64,000 nucleotides of DNA from Bombilactobacillus bombi (GCF_003522965.1 NZ_CP031513.1:558001-622000), one strand, 5' to 3'. Shown: positions 9,124 to 18,179, numbered from the stretch's first letter. Numbers and translations: made by a program. Notes: generated by a model from the letters alone, not told the origin.

Positions 9124-9888
9124 ATGAAATCTACTTTATATGGCGAATTTTATAAACTGGTTCATAAAAAAATCACCTGGTTTGCACCATTCTTAATCCT
9201 TATATCTATGATTGCAATGGGACTTGCTACTGGAAAAACGCAGCCCAAATTACTAGTTATGACCTGTTTTGCTTCTAGTGAGCCAATTTTATTAACTTTG
9301 GTGATTGTTGCTTCAAGCACTTTTTCAATGGAAATTCAAAACAATGCTATTTTAACGCTTCTGTATAAATCACCTAGTAAATTGGCTATTTATTTATCTA
9401 AATTATTAGTCATTATAATTTATAATTTGATTTTACATTGTTTAGCAATGATTATTACGGGTATTTTAGCAGTGAGTCCGATTATAAAACCAATTATTTG
9501 GACAGCAATTTATCAACACCAACAATCATTAATAGTAAATATGTTGTCAACAACGGGCATTGATTTAATTACATCAACATTTATTATTAGTTTGATTTTT
9601 TTAACTTCTATTTTAGTGAACTCGAATGCTTTAGTAGTAACTTTGAATATTATAATTATTTTTATCGGCACATATGCTTCTTCGAGCCTTTTATTAATAG
9701 GTTATCGATTTTCAAGAGTATTAAGATGGAATCCTCTCAATATGATCAACTTAACTCAGCAATATTATAATGCAGCAATGATCCAAGTTACTAAATTAAG
9801 TATCAGTCAGCTTTCACTCGCTACTATCTTATATTTTTTACTTTTCTTTATAATTGGGTATTTAATATTTCGCAAAAAAAGATTTTAG
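9124..9888 (+). CDS. ABC-2 permease (LanE/LanG-like), second subunit
   Basis: The 254-residue membrane protein starts at ATG 9124 behind AAAGGAGG; an in-frame GTG at 9100 overlaps the previous gene and lies upstream of the ribosome site, so it was rejected. Six predicted helices, the late motif RWNPLNMINLTQQY and the tail FRKKRF mark it as a paralogue of its neighbour. Two unlike permeases behind one ATPase is the arrangement of lantibiotic immunity transporters LanFEG. A 14-bp stem terminator follows at 9938. Confidence 0.8.
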   Translation: MKSTLYGEFYKLVHKKITWFAPFLILISMIAMGLATGKTQPKLLVMTCFASSEPILLTLVIVASSTFSMEIQNNAILTLLYKSPSKLAIYLSKLLVIIIYNLILHCLAMIITGILAVSPIIKPIIWTAIYQHQQSLIVNMLSTTGIDLITSTFIISLIFLTSILVNSNALVVTLNIIIIFIGTYASSSLLLIGYRFSRVLRWNPLNMINLTQQYYNAAMIQVTKLSISQLSLATILYFLLFFIIGYLIFRKKRF

Positions 9889-9937
9889 GGTAAATCTTGT
9901 AAGCAAAATCATCATACTAATGGATGAGTTTCAACTA

Positions 9938-9977
9938 AATAAATAAAGCATACTTCATTAAGCATGCTTTATTTATT
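9938..9977. terminator. Perfect 14-bp stem, probably bidirectional terminator
   Basis: AATAAATAAAGCAT pairs perfectly with ATGCTTTATTTATT around a 12-base loop. It separates the ABC operon from the convergent padR gene. Confidence 0.75.
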
Positions 9978-10034
9978 ATGGCCACTACAATTAAGAGGCT
10001 GTGAATCCGTTTTAAAGATTTACAACTAAAAAAG

Positions 10035-10553
10035 TCACGGTTGTAAATCCTGTTTAGCACTTTCTAAGGCGTTAATAGCAGCTTTATAAGTAGCAATCCC
10101 ATAATCTAGGGTGATTTTTTGTCTTTTATTCATACCTTTTGATTGCCAATCTTGATAACTATCTTGTAGATGTTGTAATAACTCTTGTTTATGTTTTAAT
10201 TCTTGCTGAATTAAATGAGTGATTTCTTTATCAGATAATTCTGTACCTAAGTATAGGCGCATTAAACAATCAGATTTGTAAATATCTTGTGCTATTGGTG
10301 ATTTAAGATATTGAGCAAATTCTTTTTTGCCACTATCAGTAATAGTATAAACGTTCTTATTAGGTTTATCTGTTTGGTAAACGCGGGTTTTTTGAATTTT
10401 TCCTTCTTTTTCTAAATTTCTTAAAGTGGGATAAATCATACCAATGCTAGCATCAAAGAAATAGGCTAATTGATCTTCAACAATTTCTTTGATTTCATAG
10501 CCACTACGACTTTTAGTATTTAATAAACCTAAAACTACATCGCGTCCTTTCAT
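10035..10553 (-). CDS. PadR-family transcriptional regulator
   Basis: The 172-residue protein carries the PadR winged helix (residues 1-80: GRDVVLGLLNTKSRSGYEI, then GMIYPTLRNLEKEGKI) and a helical C-terminal dimer domain. The start at 10553 follows GGAGGT; the longer reading from 10592 has no ribosome site. It is divergent from a DHA2 exporter with a shared intergenic region rich in inverted repeats. PadR proteins generally repress a neighbouring transporter and release on binding its substrate, so it most likely controls the exporter at 10693. Confidence 0.85.
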   Translation of the reverse strand: MKGRDVVLGLLNTKSRSGYEIKEIVEDQLAYFFDASIGMIYPTLRNLEKEGKIQKTRVYQTDKPNKNVYTITDSGKKEFAQYLKSPIAQDIYKSDCLMRLYLGTELSDKEITHLIQQELKHKQELLQHLQDSYQDWQSKGMNKRQKITLDYGIATYKAAINALESAKQDLQP

Positions 10554-10618
10554 TTTTAACCTCCATAATAAATATATAGTCAATATTAACATAATTAATA
10601 TTAATTCTTAAATTTTTA

Positions 10619-10676
10619 TTGACAGTCTATATTTATTTAATTATTATTAACGTTGTTAATAATAATTAAATAAATA
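10619..10676 (+). promoter_or_regulatory. Promoter overlapped by a perfect 22-bp inverted repeat
   Basis: TTGACA (10619) and TATTAT (10642) are 17 bases apart. The arms 10630-10651 and 10655-10676 are perfect reverse complements with a 3-base centre, and the -10 box lies inside the left arm. A second inverted repeat, AATATTAA-N5-TTAATATT, is at 10582-10602 before padR. These are candidate PadR operators. As RNA, the long repeat would form a strong hairpin in the leader. Confidence 0.65.
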
Positions 10677-10692
10677 GGAAGTGGGAAACCTA

Positions 10693-12402
10693 ATGTCTCG
10701 AAAAAATATTTTAATAATTTGTGCTAACTGTGTTGGCATTTTTCTTTGTATGTTAGATACAACTGTAATGAACATTGCGTTGCCGGCTATTCAAAAGGGA
10801 TTATCAGTTTCGCTAAATAATTTACAATGGGCTATTAATGTTTATACGATTATATTTGCAACTTTAACTATTCCTTTAAGTCGATTGGCTGATCGTTTTG
10901 GAATAAATCGGTTTTATTTAAGTGGTATGTTTATCTTTCTAATTGGTTCTATTTTATCTGGAATAGCTACCAATTTATCGACTTTAATAGTCGGAAGAGC
11001 AGTACAAAGTATTGGTGCAGCAATTGTTTTTCCACTATCAATGACTATTGGGATTTCTAGTGTTTCACTGATTCAAAGAACAACCGTTATCGCTGCTTTG
11101 GGTGTTACACAAGGACTTGCTGCCGCTTTAGGACCAACAATTGGAGGAATTATTACTCAATTTTTATCTTGGCGGGCAATTTTCTTAGTTAATTTTCCAT
11201 TGCTGATACTAGCCATAATTTTGGCTTTTTATTCGCTTGATTTTAAAGAAAATTATATTCAAACCAAGATTGATTATTTAGGATCATTATTAAGTATGGT
11301 AACCTTATTTTCATTAACTTTAGCCTTAGTTAAAGGCCGTGAATGGCATTGGAATAGTGCTTTAATTATGGGGTTATTAGCAATTAGTACAATTTCTTTA
11401 ATACTTTTTATTATTACAGAAAAAACAAGTGCTAATCCTATGTTACCTTTAGAATTATTTCGTGATCGTCAATTTACTGGTTCAGCTGTCGCAATTGTAC
11501 TTAGCAATTTATTTTTAGTAGCAGTGACCGTTATTTTGCCTACTTATTTTACTCATATTCAAAATAGGACTGAACTACAAGCTGCTTTATTGATAACACC
11601 TATATCAGCTATGATTTTTATTTTTTCACCGCTTGCGGCTGTTTTAGTAAATAAAAATGGTCCGCGAATTGTTATTGCCATAGGCTTTTTATTAATGGGG
11701 ATTGCTTATGTATTGTTTACTAAAATTGATATGACTTCTTTGCCAGCTATAATCACAGCTGATATTTTTTTGGGAATCGGCTATGGAATAATTGCTGGTC
11801 CAATCACGGTTTTAGCCGCATCTAATTTTACAGGAACTCTATTGGCAGCATCTCAAAGCTTAGCTGGTGTTTTTCGACAAATCGGCATTGTCTTAGCAGT
11901 TGCTATTTTTGTCAGCGGTCTATACGGAAATCTTGCTCAAGCACAAAAAAATTCTATTAAATACTCCCAACAACAGATTGCAACACTTCAGGTGTCTGCT
12001 TTACAACGGCGAAAAATTGAAAAACACACTATTATTAATATCAAAAAGCAACAAATTAATACTACAACTACTAAAAATCATTTTTCTTCAGCAGTAAAGA
12101 GGGAGTTAATCCAAAGTAACTATCAAAAAATTGTAATGCCTAATCAACAACTACCGCAATCAGTTAAATTAAAAATTTTGCAGAAAATAACAGAGAAAGT
12201 AAATCAAAAAATAAAGCAATTAAATCAGGAGATTAATCAGTGTATAGTTAAAATTAAAAATTATTCTTTGCAGCAATATCATCATGCATTTATTGAGTTA
12301 TATATGTTAACTATTCCTTTTGTCTTTAGTTCAATGATGGTGAGCATATTGTTTATGCGTAAAAAAGATTATTTAACAACTATGCAACAAAAACATAATT
12401 AG
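10693..12402 (+). CDS. DHA2-family (EmrB/QacA-like) multidrug MFS transporter
   Basis: The 569-residue proton-driven exporter has 14 predicted membrane segments. The helix-1 motif LDTTVMNIALPAIQ and the motif-A loop LADRFGINR are typical of DHA2. ATG 10693 is preferred over GTG 10681, which is too close to the AGGAAG site. An unusually long hydrophilic stretch of roughly 120 residues, rich in Gln, Lys and Asn, lies between the last two helices. The paralogue at 24965 lacks it. QacA-like pumps also have a large loop there. The divergent PadR gene suggests drug-responsive control. Confidence 0.85.
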   Translation: MSRKNILIICANCVGIFLCMLDTTVMNIALPAIQKGLSVSLNNLQWAINVYTIIFATLTIPLSRLADRFGINRFYLSGMFIFLIGSILSGIATNLSTLIVGRAVQSIGAAIVFPLSMTIGISSVSLIQRTTVIAALGVTQGLAAALGPTIGGIITQFLSWRAIFLVNFPLLILAIILAFYSLDFKENYIQTKIDYLGSLLSMVTLFSLTLALVKGREWHWNSALIMGLLAISTISLILFIITEKTSANPMLPLELFRDRQFTGSAVAIVLSNLFLVAVTVILPTYFTHIQNRTELQAALLITPISAMIFIFSPLAAVLVNKNGPRIVIAIGFLLMGIAYVLFTKIDMTSLPAIITADIFLGIGYGIIAGPITVLAASNFTGTLLAASQSLAGVFRQIGIVLAVAIFVSGLYGNLAQAQKNSIKYSQQQIATLQVSALQRRKIEKHTIINIKKQQINTTTTKNHFSSAVKRELIQSNYQKIVMPNQQLPQSVKLKILQKITEKVNQKIKQLNQEINQCIVKIKNYSLQQYHHAFIELYMLTIPFVFSSMMVSILFMRKKDYLTTMQQKHN

Positions 12403-12464
12403 TAAATTTATCAGAATATCTGAAAAGGTTAACTGACTCATAGAAGTAAATTTCATAGTTAATA

Positions 12465-12520
12465 CAATTTAAAAACGACAAGCTTTCAATAAATACTGAA
12501 AACTTGCCGTTTTTAAATTG
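12465..12520. terminator. Bidirectional terminator
   Basis: A long, nearly perfect inverted repeat starts with CAATTTAAAAACG and ends with CGTTTTTAAATTG. It lies between the convergent exporter and aldo/keto reductase genes. Confidence 0.8.
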
Positions 12521-12533
12521 ATGTAATGTTTGA

Positions 12534-13514
12534 TTAATCTGGATCAGCCAAAGATTTTCCTGATTGTATAGCTTTGAACTCAGCAAAAGCAGTGTCAATC
12601 GTGTCATATTCTGTCTGAGTTAAAGTTACATTCATTGCTTGTGCATTAGCGGCTACTTGTGTTGGCTTTTTAGCTCCTGGAATAACTACAGTGATATAAG
12701 GATTCATAATATACCATGCTAAAACACATTGGGCAACAGTCGCCTGATGGGTCTTGGCAATTGGACGAATTTTTTCAATAGCTTTCAAAACCTTGCTATA
12801 GCGCGGTTGTTGAAAATCAGCCATTTGACTGCGAATATCAGTTTCAGGAAAGTGAACATCTTGATTATATTTGCCAGTTAGTAATCCTGATGCCAATGGG
12901 AAATAGGGCACAAAACTAATCTTGTTTTCCTTGAGATAAGTCAGTAAATCTGCTTCACGATCTTGATGTAAAAGGCTGAACTCATCCTCAACGACATCAA
13001 CATAACCATCTGCATTAGCTTCTTTAACCTGATCTAAACTAAAGTTAGAAACCCCAATCGCCCGAATTTTTCCTTGCTCACGCAATCTTTGTAAAGCACC
13101 CACAGCTTCAGCTTTGGGAGTGGTCTTATCTGGAAAATGGATATAATAAATATCTAAATAATCAGTTTGTAATCTTTTTAAACTAGCTTCTACTTGTGCT
13201 GTTAAAAATTTCGGATCGTTATTAATCTCTTGTTCGCCACTAGAAAAATCATGTGCTCCTTTAGTTGCAATGACGATTTTAGAACGGTCGAAGTCTTTGA
13301 TGGCTTGACCAATTAACTCTTCAGAATGTCCCAAACCATAAACATAAGCTGTATCTAATAAAGTGATTCCACTTTCTAAACCAGTCTTAACAATATTTAA
13401 ATCGTTTTCATCTTTTAAATTAGGAAAAAGATTATAACCGCCAACAGCATTAGTTCCTAAACCTAACGGAGTTGCAGTTACATCTGTTTTACCAATCGTA
13501 ACATTTTGTACCAT
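12534..13514 (-). CDS. Aldo/keto reductase
   Basis: This 326-residue NAD(P)H-dependent oxidoreductase has a TIM barrel. The catalytic tetrad is visible: Asp and Tyr in LLDTAYVYG (near 50-58), Lys in IVIATKGAHD (near 85) and His in YYIHFPD (near 125). IGVSNFSLDQV near 160 and the phosphate-binding VIPGAKKPTQV near 275 are also family-typical. AAGGAGG precedes ATG. Enzymes of this group reduce aldehydes or ketones in the cytoplasm; the physiological substrate is not predictable. It is a single gene on the minus strand, convergent with the exporter. Confidence 0.9.
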   Translation of the reverse strand: MVQNVTIGKTDVTATPLGLGTNAVGGYNLFPNLKDENDLNIVKTGLESGITLLDTAYVYGLGHSEELIGQAIKDFDRSKIVIATKGAHDFSSGEQEINNDPKFLTAQVEASLKRLQTDYLDIYYIHFPDKTTPKAEAVGALQRLREQGKIRAIGVSNFSLDQVKEANADGYVDVVEDEFSLLHQDREADLLTYLKENKISFVPYFPLASGLLTGKYNQDVHFPETDIRSQMADFQQPRYSKVLKAIEKIRPIAKTHQATVAQCVLAWYIMNPYITVVIPGAKKPTQVAANAQAMNVTLTQTEYDTIDTAFAEFKAIQSGKSLADPD

Positions 13515-13600
13515 GATATACCTCCTTGTAATCGGTTTACTTCTGACTTAATTATAGCCAAAAAATCTATAATTGTATATTAGCATTATAGTTGCAAAAT

Positions 13601-13641
13601 ATAACGACTCTTAACCTGAAAATTTAGGGAAGAGTCGTTAT
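13601..13641. repeat. Inverted repeat between divergent genes
   Basis: ATAACGACTCTT pairs perfectly with AAGAGTCGTTAT, and an inner CCT/AGG extends it. It lies upstream of both neighbours (12534 minus, 13772 plus), so it is either a terminator of an upstream read-through or an operator. Confidence 0.5.
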
Positions 13642-13730
13642 TTAAACTGGAGTTATATATTTTTGTTGTCATCCATTCTGTGATTTAGGAATGATAATGT
13701 TCTGTTTAGGAAATTTTGGTATTAATTTAT

Positions 13731-13757
13731 TCACTAATATTGAACAATGATTAGTGA
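13731..13757 (+). promoter_or_regulatory. Hairpin touching the ribosome site of the permease gene
   Basis: TCACTAAT pairs with ATTAGTGA around an 11-base loop. The right arm overlaps the start of the GTGAGGTGA ribosome site of the gene at 13772, so folding could limit its translation. Confidence 0.4.
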
Positions 13758-13771
13758 GGTGAGTAAATATC

Positions 13772-14488
13772 ATGCAGAGAATTTTTAAATTATATCTTAA
13801 ACGTGAAGGAATAGGCAAAATAGGAACATATTTAGCGATTATTTTGTTATCAGCAACCTTAATTACTCTAATAATTGTGCAAGGATTAGCTAAAGATGAA
13901 AAACTTGGTGAAATATTACCTATGATTTTTCAAGGATCTCCAAAAGTTCAAGGGATAGTAAATTTTTATATTTTTGAAATTTTGTTTATTCGCGCAGGAG
14001 TAATGCTTCTTCAAGGATTTTTAGCATTGCAAATTATTGCTTCTACTTTTGTTAATCGTCAAATTGTTCAACTAGCTGCTGCCCCAATGACCCGTGCAAA
14101 AATTTATTATGGAATGATTGCAGTTATTGGATTTATAACTGGGATAATTTTGATGTTTACTCATGGTGTGGGATTATTATTAATTTGTTGGTATTTACAT
14201 GTATTTAAGTTTAATGGTTTTATTTTATTGCTAATTAAAGATTGGTTTTTGGATATTTTGTTTATTAGTGCTAGTTTGTTTTCGTGTGCAATTGCCATGA
14301 TTATTAAAAAAGCTGGGTACATTATTAGTACTTCAATTGGTCTAATTATTATTCTTTGTAATATGGCCGTCGCTAGTTACTCATCAGAAAGTAATTATTT
14401 GTTATTTATTGTTTTAGTAATTACCACTATTATAAGCTGTTTGGGAAATCTATTGGCACAACAATACTTTAATAAACAAGATATTTAA
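13772..14488 (+). CDS. Membrane protein, probable ABC-2 permease subunit
   Basis: The 238-residue protein has six predicted helices and a short charged C-terminus. I do not recognise a named family, but the size, topology and position directly before an ATPase gene make it the likely permease of that ABC transporter. The sequence after helix 3, VNRQIVQLAAAPMTRAKIYYG, split as VNRQIVQLA and APMTRAKIYYG, looks like the short coupling helix of ABC-2 permeases. It is the first gene of the 13772-18941 series. Confidence 0.65.
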   Translation: MQRIFKLYLKREGIGKIGTYLAIILLSATLITLIIVQGLAKDEKLGEILPMIFQGSPKVQGIVNFYIFEILFIRAGVMLLQGFLALQIIASTFVNRQIVQLAAAPMTRAKIYYGMIAVIGFITGIILMFTHGVGLLLICWYLHVFKFNGFILLLIKDWFLDILFISASLFSCAIAMIIKKAGYIISTSIGLIIILCNMAVASYSSESNYLLFIVLVITTIISCLGNLLAQQYFNKQDI

Positions 14489-14512
14489 ATATAGTTTGAA
14501 AGGAATTTCTAC

Positions 14513-15241
14513 ATGGAAAAATGTCCTGTACTTTTAGCAATGAATAATGTAACTAAATCTTTCAACGACAATATTATTTTGAAAGATATTAATTTAAATT
14601 TTGATAGCGGCAAAATATATGGTTTGTTGGGTCCTAATGGCGTAGGAAAAACAACTTTAATGAAAACGATTGTGGGACTTAATGTTATTGACAGAGGAAG
14701 TATTGTCTTCCACACAATTGATATTACCAACGGTAACCATGAACAAATGCGCTCTCAAATTGGCAGTTTGATTGAATATCCCATTTTTCCATCCACATAT
14801 ACTGTAAAACAAGTGCTGTTAGAGCAATTATTTTTGATGAATATTAAGATAGATCGAGCATACTTGATTAAAATTATTGACTTACTGGATTTGACCTCAC
14901 AGTCTAATATAAAAGTTAAAAATTTGTCATTAGGTTGGAAGCAACGCTTAGGAATAGCTAGAGCAGTAGCTAATTATCCTAAATTATTATTACTGGATGA
15001 ACCTTTTAATGGCTTAGATTTAATTGCTGTTCAAAAAGTAACCAAATTAATCCAATATTTAGCCAAGCAAGGTGTTTGCATTATCATTTCCAGCCATAAT
15101 CTTGAAGAACTAGCCAATATTGCTGATCAGTTATTGTTAATTAAACATAGCCAAATTAAATTAATTTCTCAAAAGCAAATTGATAATAATATCAAAAACT
15201 ATTATTATCATCAATTTTCAGATTGGGAGACGAAACATTGA
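14513..15241 (+). CDS. ABC transporter ATPase, E-loop (bacteriocin immunity-like)
   Basis: The 242-residue ATPase has Walker A GPNGVGKTT (near 43), an E-loop LIEYPIFP in place of a Q-loop, signature LSLGWKQRLGIA and Walker B LLLLDEPFNGLD. It is the third such ATPase in the window. GAAAGGA precedes ATG. It follows the putative permease by 24 bases and overlaps the start of the exporter gene by 4 bases. The E-loop again points to handling of a membrane-active peptide. Confidence 0.85.
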   Translation: MEKCPVLLAMNNVTKSFNDNIILKDINLNFDSGKIYGLLGPNGVGKTTLMKTIVGLNVIDRGSIVFHTIDITNGNHEQMRSQIGSLIEYPIFPSTYTVKQVLLEQLFLMNIKIDRAYLIKIIDLLDLTSQSNIKVKNLSLGWKQRLGIARAVANYPKLLLLDEPFNGLDLIAVQKVTKLIQYLAKQGVCIIISSHNLEELANIADQLLLIKHSQIKLISQKQIDNNIKNYYYHQFSDWETKH

Positions 15242-16878
15242 AAATAAAAACTAATTCTTCAATTATGATGAAATTATTGTTTGGAATTACTTTGATAGTT
15301 AATTTGCTGGCACCACTAAGCAATATTGCATTTGCTTTTTCAATTAAAATCTTAATTGATGCGGGTTTAGCCCAAAATTTAGAGCGACTAACAGCAGCTT
15401 TACAATTAAGTGGAGTAGTTATTTGTGGTTTTGTAATAATAAATTATTTTGCCAAGTGGTTAACTAATATTTATGCTCAAAACAAGATTAACTATTATCG
15501 GACTTTCTTAATAAATTCAATATTCGAACTAAATTATCAAGAATTTTCCAATATTAAAAGTAGCGATTATCAACATATTTTGTTGAACGAAACTAATCAA
15601 ATTCAACAAGATTATCTTCAGGGAAGATTTAATATTTATCGTAACATAGCCTTAATTATTTATTCTTTATTGGGAATGTTTATAGGAAATTTCATCTTAG
15701 CAGTGTTAGTTTTAATAGCAACTGCTATTCCAATACTTATTAGTAGTTTAACTGCTAAGAAGGGTACTTATCATAAGCAACAACTGCTTAAACAAGAAAA
15801 AACTTATTCCAATACAATCAAAGAAATCATTGGTGGTTACTTAACAATTAAAAATTATCAAGCAGAATCTGCAATAAAGCAGCGTTATAAACAACAATTA
15901 GACAATTATAGTAAAGCGCAGTCCAAATTAAAAAATATTGAAAATCAAACAGACACAATCTCAGAATTATCAGGGTTAATTGTTTTTTTAGTAGCTTTTG
16001 GCGGGGGCATGATTATGACTGCTAAGGGTTATACGACTATTGGTAGTGTCACAGCAATCGTGCAGCTGGTCAACTTTGTTGTCATGCCAATTAATGAATT
16101 AGGCATATTATTCACACGTTTTAGAGGAGCTTATGACATCAATCGGGAACTGACCAAATTGTTTACTCACAATAAAGCGCCAGTTAATTATATACAAAAT
16201 AAAAACTTTACTAATAAAATTAGTTTAAATCAGATATCCTTTCATTACCCCAAAAATAAAACTCTCATTTTGTCCAACCTCACTGTAGATTTTAACAAGG
16301 GGAAAAAATACGCCATTATTGGTAGTTCTGGTGGGGGCAAAACGACTATATTTAAATTACTCTTAAAATTCTACACTCCCAATAAGGGGGAAATTTTAGT
16401 GGACGATACGCCCTTGAATGAGCTACCAATTTCCTGGTGGTACCAACAGATAGCTGTTGTAGATCAAGAAGTTTTTATTTTTAACAATACTCTTGCGTAT
16501 AATGTGACAATTGGCAGACATTTTGCTCAAGAAAAGATTATTCAAGCGCTGCAGCAAGCCGGTTTGGCTAATTTTTTGAAGCAGATTAATTATAATCTCA
16601 ATTATCAATGTGGAGAAAATGGGGCTAATTTATCAGGCGGGCAGCAACAAAGACTATGTTTAGCAAGGGCATTTTTACAAGCCAAATCAATTATTTTATT
16701 GGATGAAGCAACATCTGCACTTGACTACAAAGCTAGTGATATTATTGAAAACACTTTATTGCATGATACCAATCTTACTTTAATTGCCATTACGCACCAA
16801 ACTAAAATTTCTCCTCTTTATGACCAAATACTAAAGCTAGAAAATCAACAATTAATTCCTGTGCTAGATACTAATTAA
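15238..16878 (+). CDS. ABC exporter, fused membrane and ATPase domains
   Basis: The 546-residue half-transporter has six N-terminal helices (residues 15-300) and an ATPase domain from about 330 with Walker A GSSGGGKTT, signature LSGGQQQR and Walker B IILLDEATSALD. The start is TTG 15238, overlapping the upstream TGA and preceded by GGGAG at 8 bases; the in-frame TTG at 15223 is inside that site. There is no N-terminal C39 peptidase domain, so it would not trim a double-glycine leader itself. It resembles exporters for peptides or lipids. Its place between an immunity-type ATPase and an AgrC/AgrA-like pair suggests peptide export. Confidence 0.8.
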   Translation: MKIKTNSSIMMKLLFGITLIVNLLAPLSNIAFAFSIKILIDAGLAQNLERLTAALQLSGVVICGFVIINYFAKWLTNIYAQNKINYYRTFLINSIFELNYQEFSNIKSSDYQHILLNETNQIQQDYLQGRFNIYRNIALIIYSLLGMFIGNFILAVLVLIATAIPILISSLTAKKGTYHKQQLLKQEKTYSNTIKEIIGGYLTIKNYQAESAIKQRYKQQLDNYSKAQSKLKNIENQTDTISELSGLIVFLVAFGGGMIMTAKGYTTIGSVTAIVQLVNFVVMPINELGILFTRFRGAYDINRELTKLFTHNKAPVNYIQNKNFTNKISLNQISFHYPKNKTLILSNLTVDFNKGKKYAIIGSSGGGKTTIFKLLLKFYTPNKGEILVDDTPLNELPISWWYQQIAVVDQEVFIFNNTLAYNVTIGRHFAQEKIIQALQQAGLANFLKQINYNLNYQCGENGANLSGGQQQRLCLARAFLQAKSIILLDEATSALDYKASDIIENTLLHDTNLTLIAITHQTKISPLYDQILKLENQQLIPVLDTN

Positions 16879-16923
16879 CTTATCTTCTATAATATAATGG
16901 TTACAACTATTGTGGGGGCAAAT

Positions 16924-18177
16924 GTGGATAAAATAATTATAACGGGAATCCAATTTTTAATATTACAAGTATTTAATCTAATCGCTATTTGGCACTCGTT
17001 AACTCGATTAAATAAATTACGTTGGAGTTTAATAATTCCCGTTTTGACATTTTTCGGAGCTGTTTTTTCATGGTTTTCACCTATTTTAAGTGGTATTTTA
17101 TTTACAGCTATTTTGGTAGGTTTAAATTATTTAAGCCTTTCTGAACGAACAATTAGAATTTTATATCCTCTCTTAGGACTACTAGTAAGTCTTATTGTTT
17201 TTTTATTAATCAATACTATTTTTAATTCACAAATGAAGCTATTACATGTTATGGCTTTTCTAATAGGTAATGGAGTGGCACTCATTATTCAAAATAAAGC
17301 TATGCAACGTTTAGCAGATATTATTTTTCAACAAAGGTTAAAGCGTCTGATTTTTATTAATTATCTAATAATAATTATCATTTTATTAATTTCAACTGTT
17401 AGCTTTGGCAGCAATTCTTCTAATCCAATATTAGAAGCAGAATTCATAGCAATTTTATTATTGACCATCTTGGCGTTATTAGTTCATTTCTTCGATACTG
17501 TTCAAAAAATTCGTCAAGAAAATGCTATGCGGCAAATTCAGCAAATTGAAAATTACGCTCAAGTACTAGAACATAGTTATACCGAGCTTCGTAAGTTTAA
17601 GCATGATTATTTAAATGTTCTTTCTGCTTCTTTAATTTTTATTAAAAATAAAAATTTTGAAGGGTTAGAGCAATATTATGATGAAGCACTTAAAATCATT
17701 GATACCTCTTTTGCCTATGATGATTTACGAATTAATGATCTACAAAATATTAGTTTACTTCCCTTAAAAGGATTATTATCTTATAAGATAATTGCAGCAT
17801 ATCAAAATAATATCAAAATTCACTTTGAATGTATTGAATCGGTTCAAATTACTACTATTTCTCCAGTTCGAGTTGTAGAAATTGTTGAAATTATACTAGA
17901 TCAAGCCATTGAATATGTTAAAAATAATCAAGGAAAGGTTGATATTTTAGTTACGACTTCGGCAGCTGAATATCTATCCTTATTAATTCGTTATCCTTTG
18001 ACTCACGATGATTTGATTGCTAATCAAACTAATAATTTATTTAAAACAATACTTAATACTCATTCAGTATATGAACACCAAACTCTACAAGCAATTATTG
18101 CAGCAGAAAATAATCTGGAATTATTGAATAAAGTAGCAGAAGGTTTTTTAGTACAAGAACTAATAATTAAGGAGTAA
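16924..18177 (+). CDS. AgrC/ComD-like sensor histidine kinase with degenerate ATPase domain
   Basis: The N-terminal half (to about residue 200) has six or seven hydrophobic helices, as in peptide-pheromone receptors of the HPK10 class. The phospho-acceptor box RKFKHDYLN is near 225. In the GHKL domain the N-box reads IILDQAIEY where relatives have LLDNAIEA, and no glycine-rich G-box can be found in the last 80 residues. Start GTG 16924 has GGGGG five bases upstream; ATG 16897 lies too near a TATAAT and lacks a ribosome site, but remains possible. It is coupled to the response regulator two bases downstream. Confidence 0.75.
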   Translation: MDKIIITGIQFLILQVFNLIAIWHSLTRLNKLRWSLIIPVLTFFGAVFSWFSPILSGILFTAILVGLNYLSLSERTIRILYPLLGLLVSLIVFLLINTIFNSQMKLLHVMAFLIGNGVALIIQNKAMQRLADIIFQQRLKRLIFINYLIIIIILLISTVSFGSNSSNPILEAEFIAILLLTILALLVHFFDTVQKIRQENAMRQIQQIENYAQVLEHSYTELRKFKHDYLNVLSASLIFIKNKNFEGLEQYYDEALKIIDTSFAYDDLRINDLQNISLLPLKGLLSYKIIAAYQNNIKIHFECIESVQITTISPVRVVEIVEIILDQAIEYVKNNQGKVDILVTTSAAEYLSLLIRYPLTHDDLIANQTNNLFKTILNTHSVYEHQTLQAIIAAENNLELLNKVAEGFLVQELIIKE

Positions 18178-18179
18178 CC

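Noticed and set aside
16897-16923. ATG 16897 as start of the AgrC-like kinase
   Set aside because: It lies three bases after a TATAAT and has no ribosome site; GTG 16924 has GGGGG upstream. It cannot be fully excluded.
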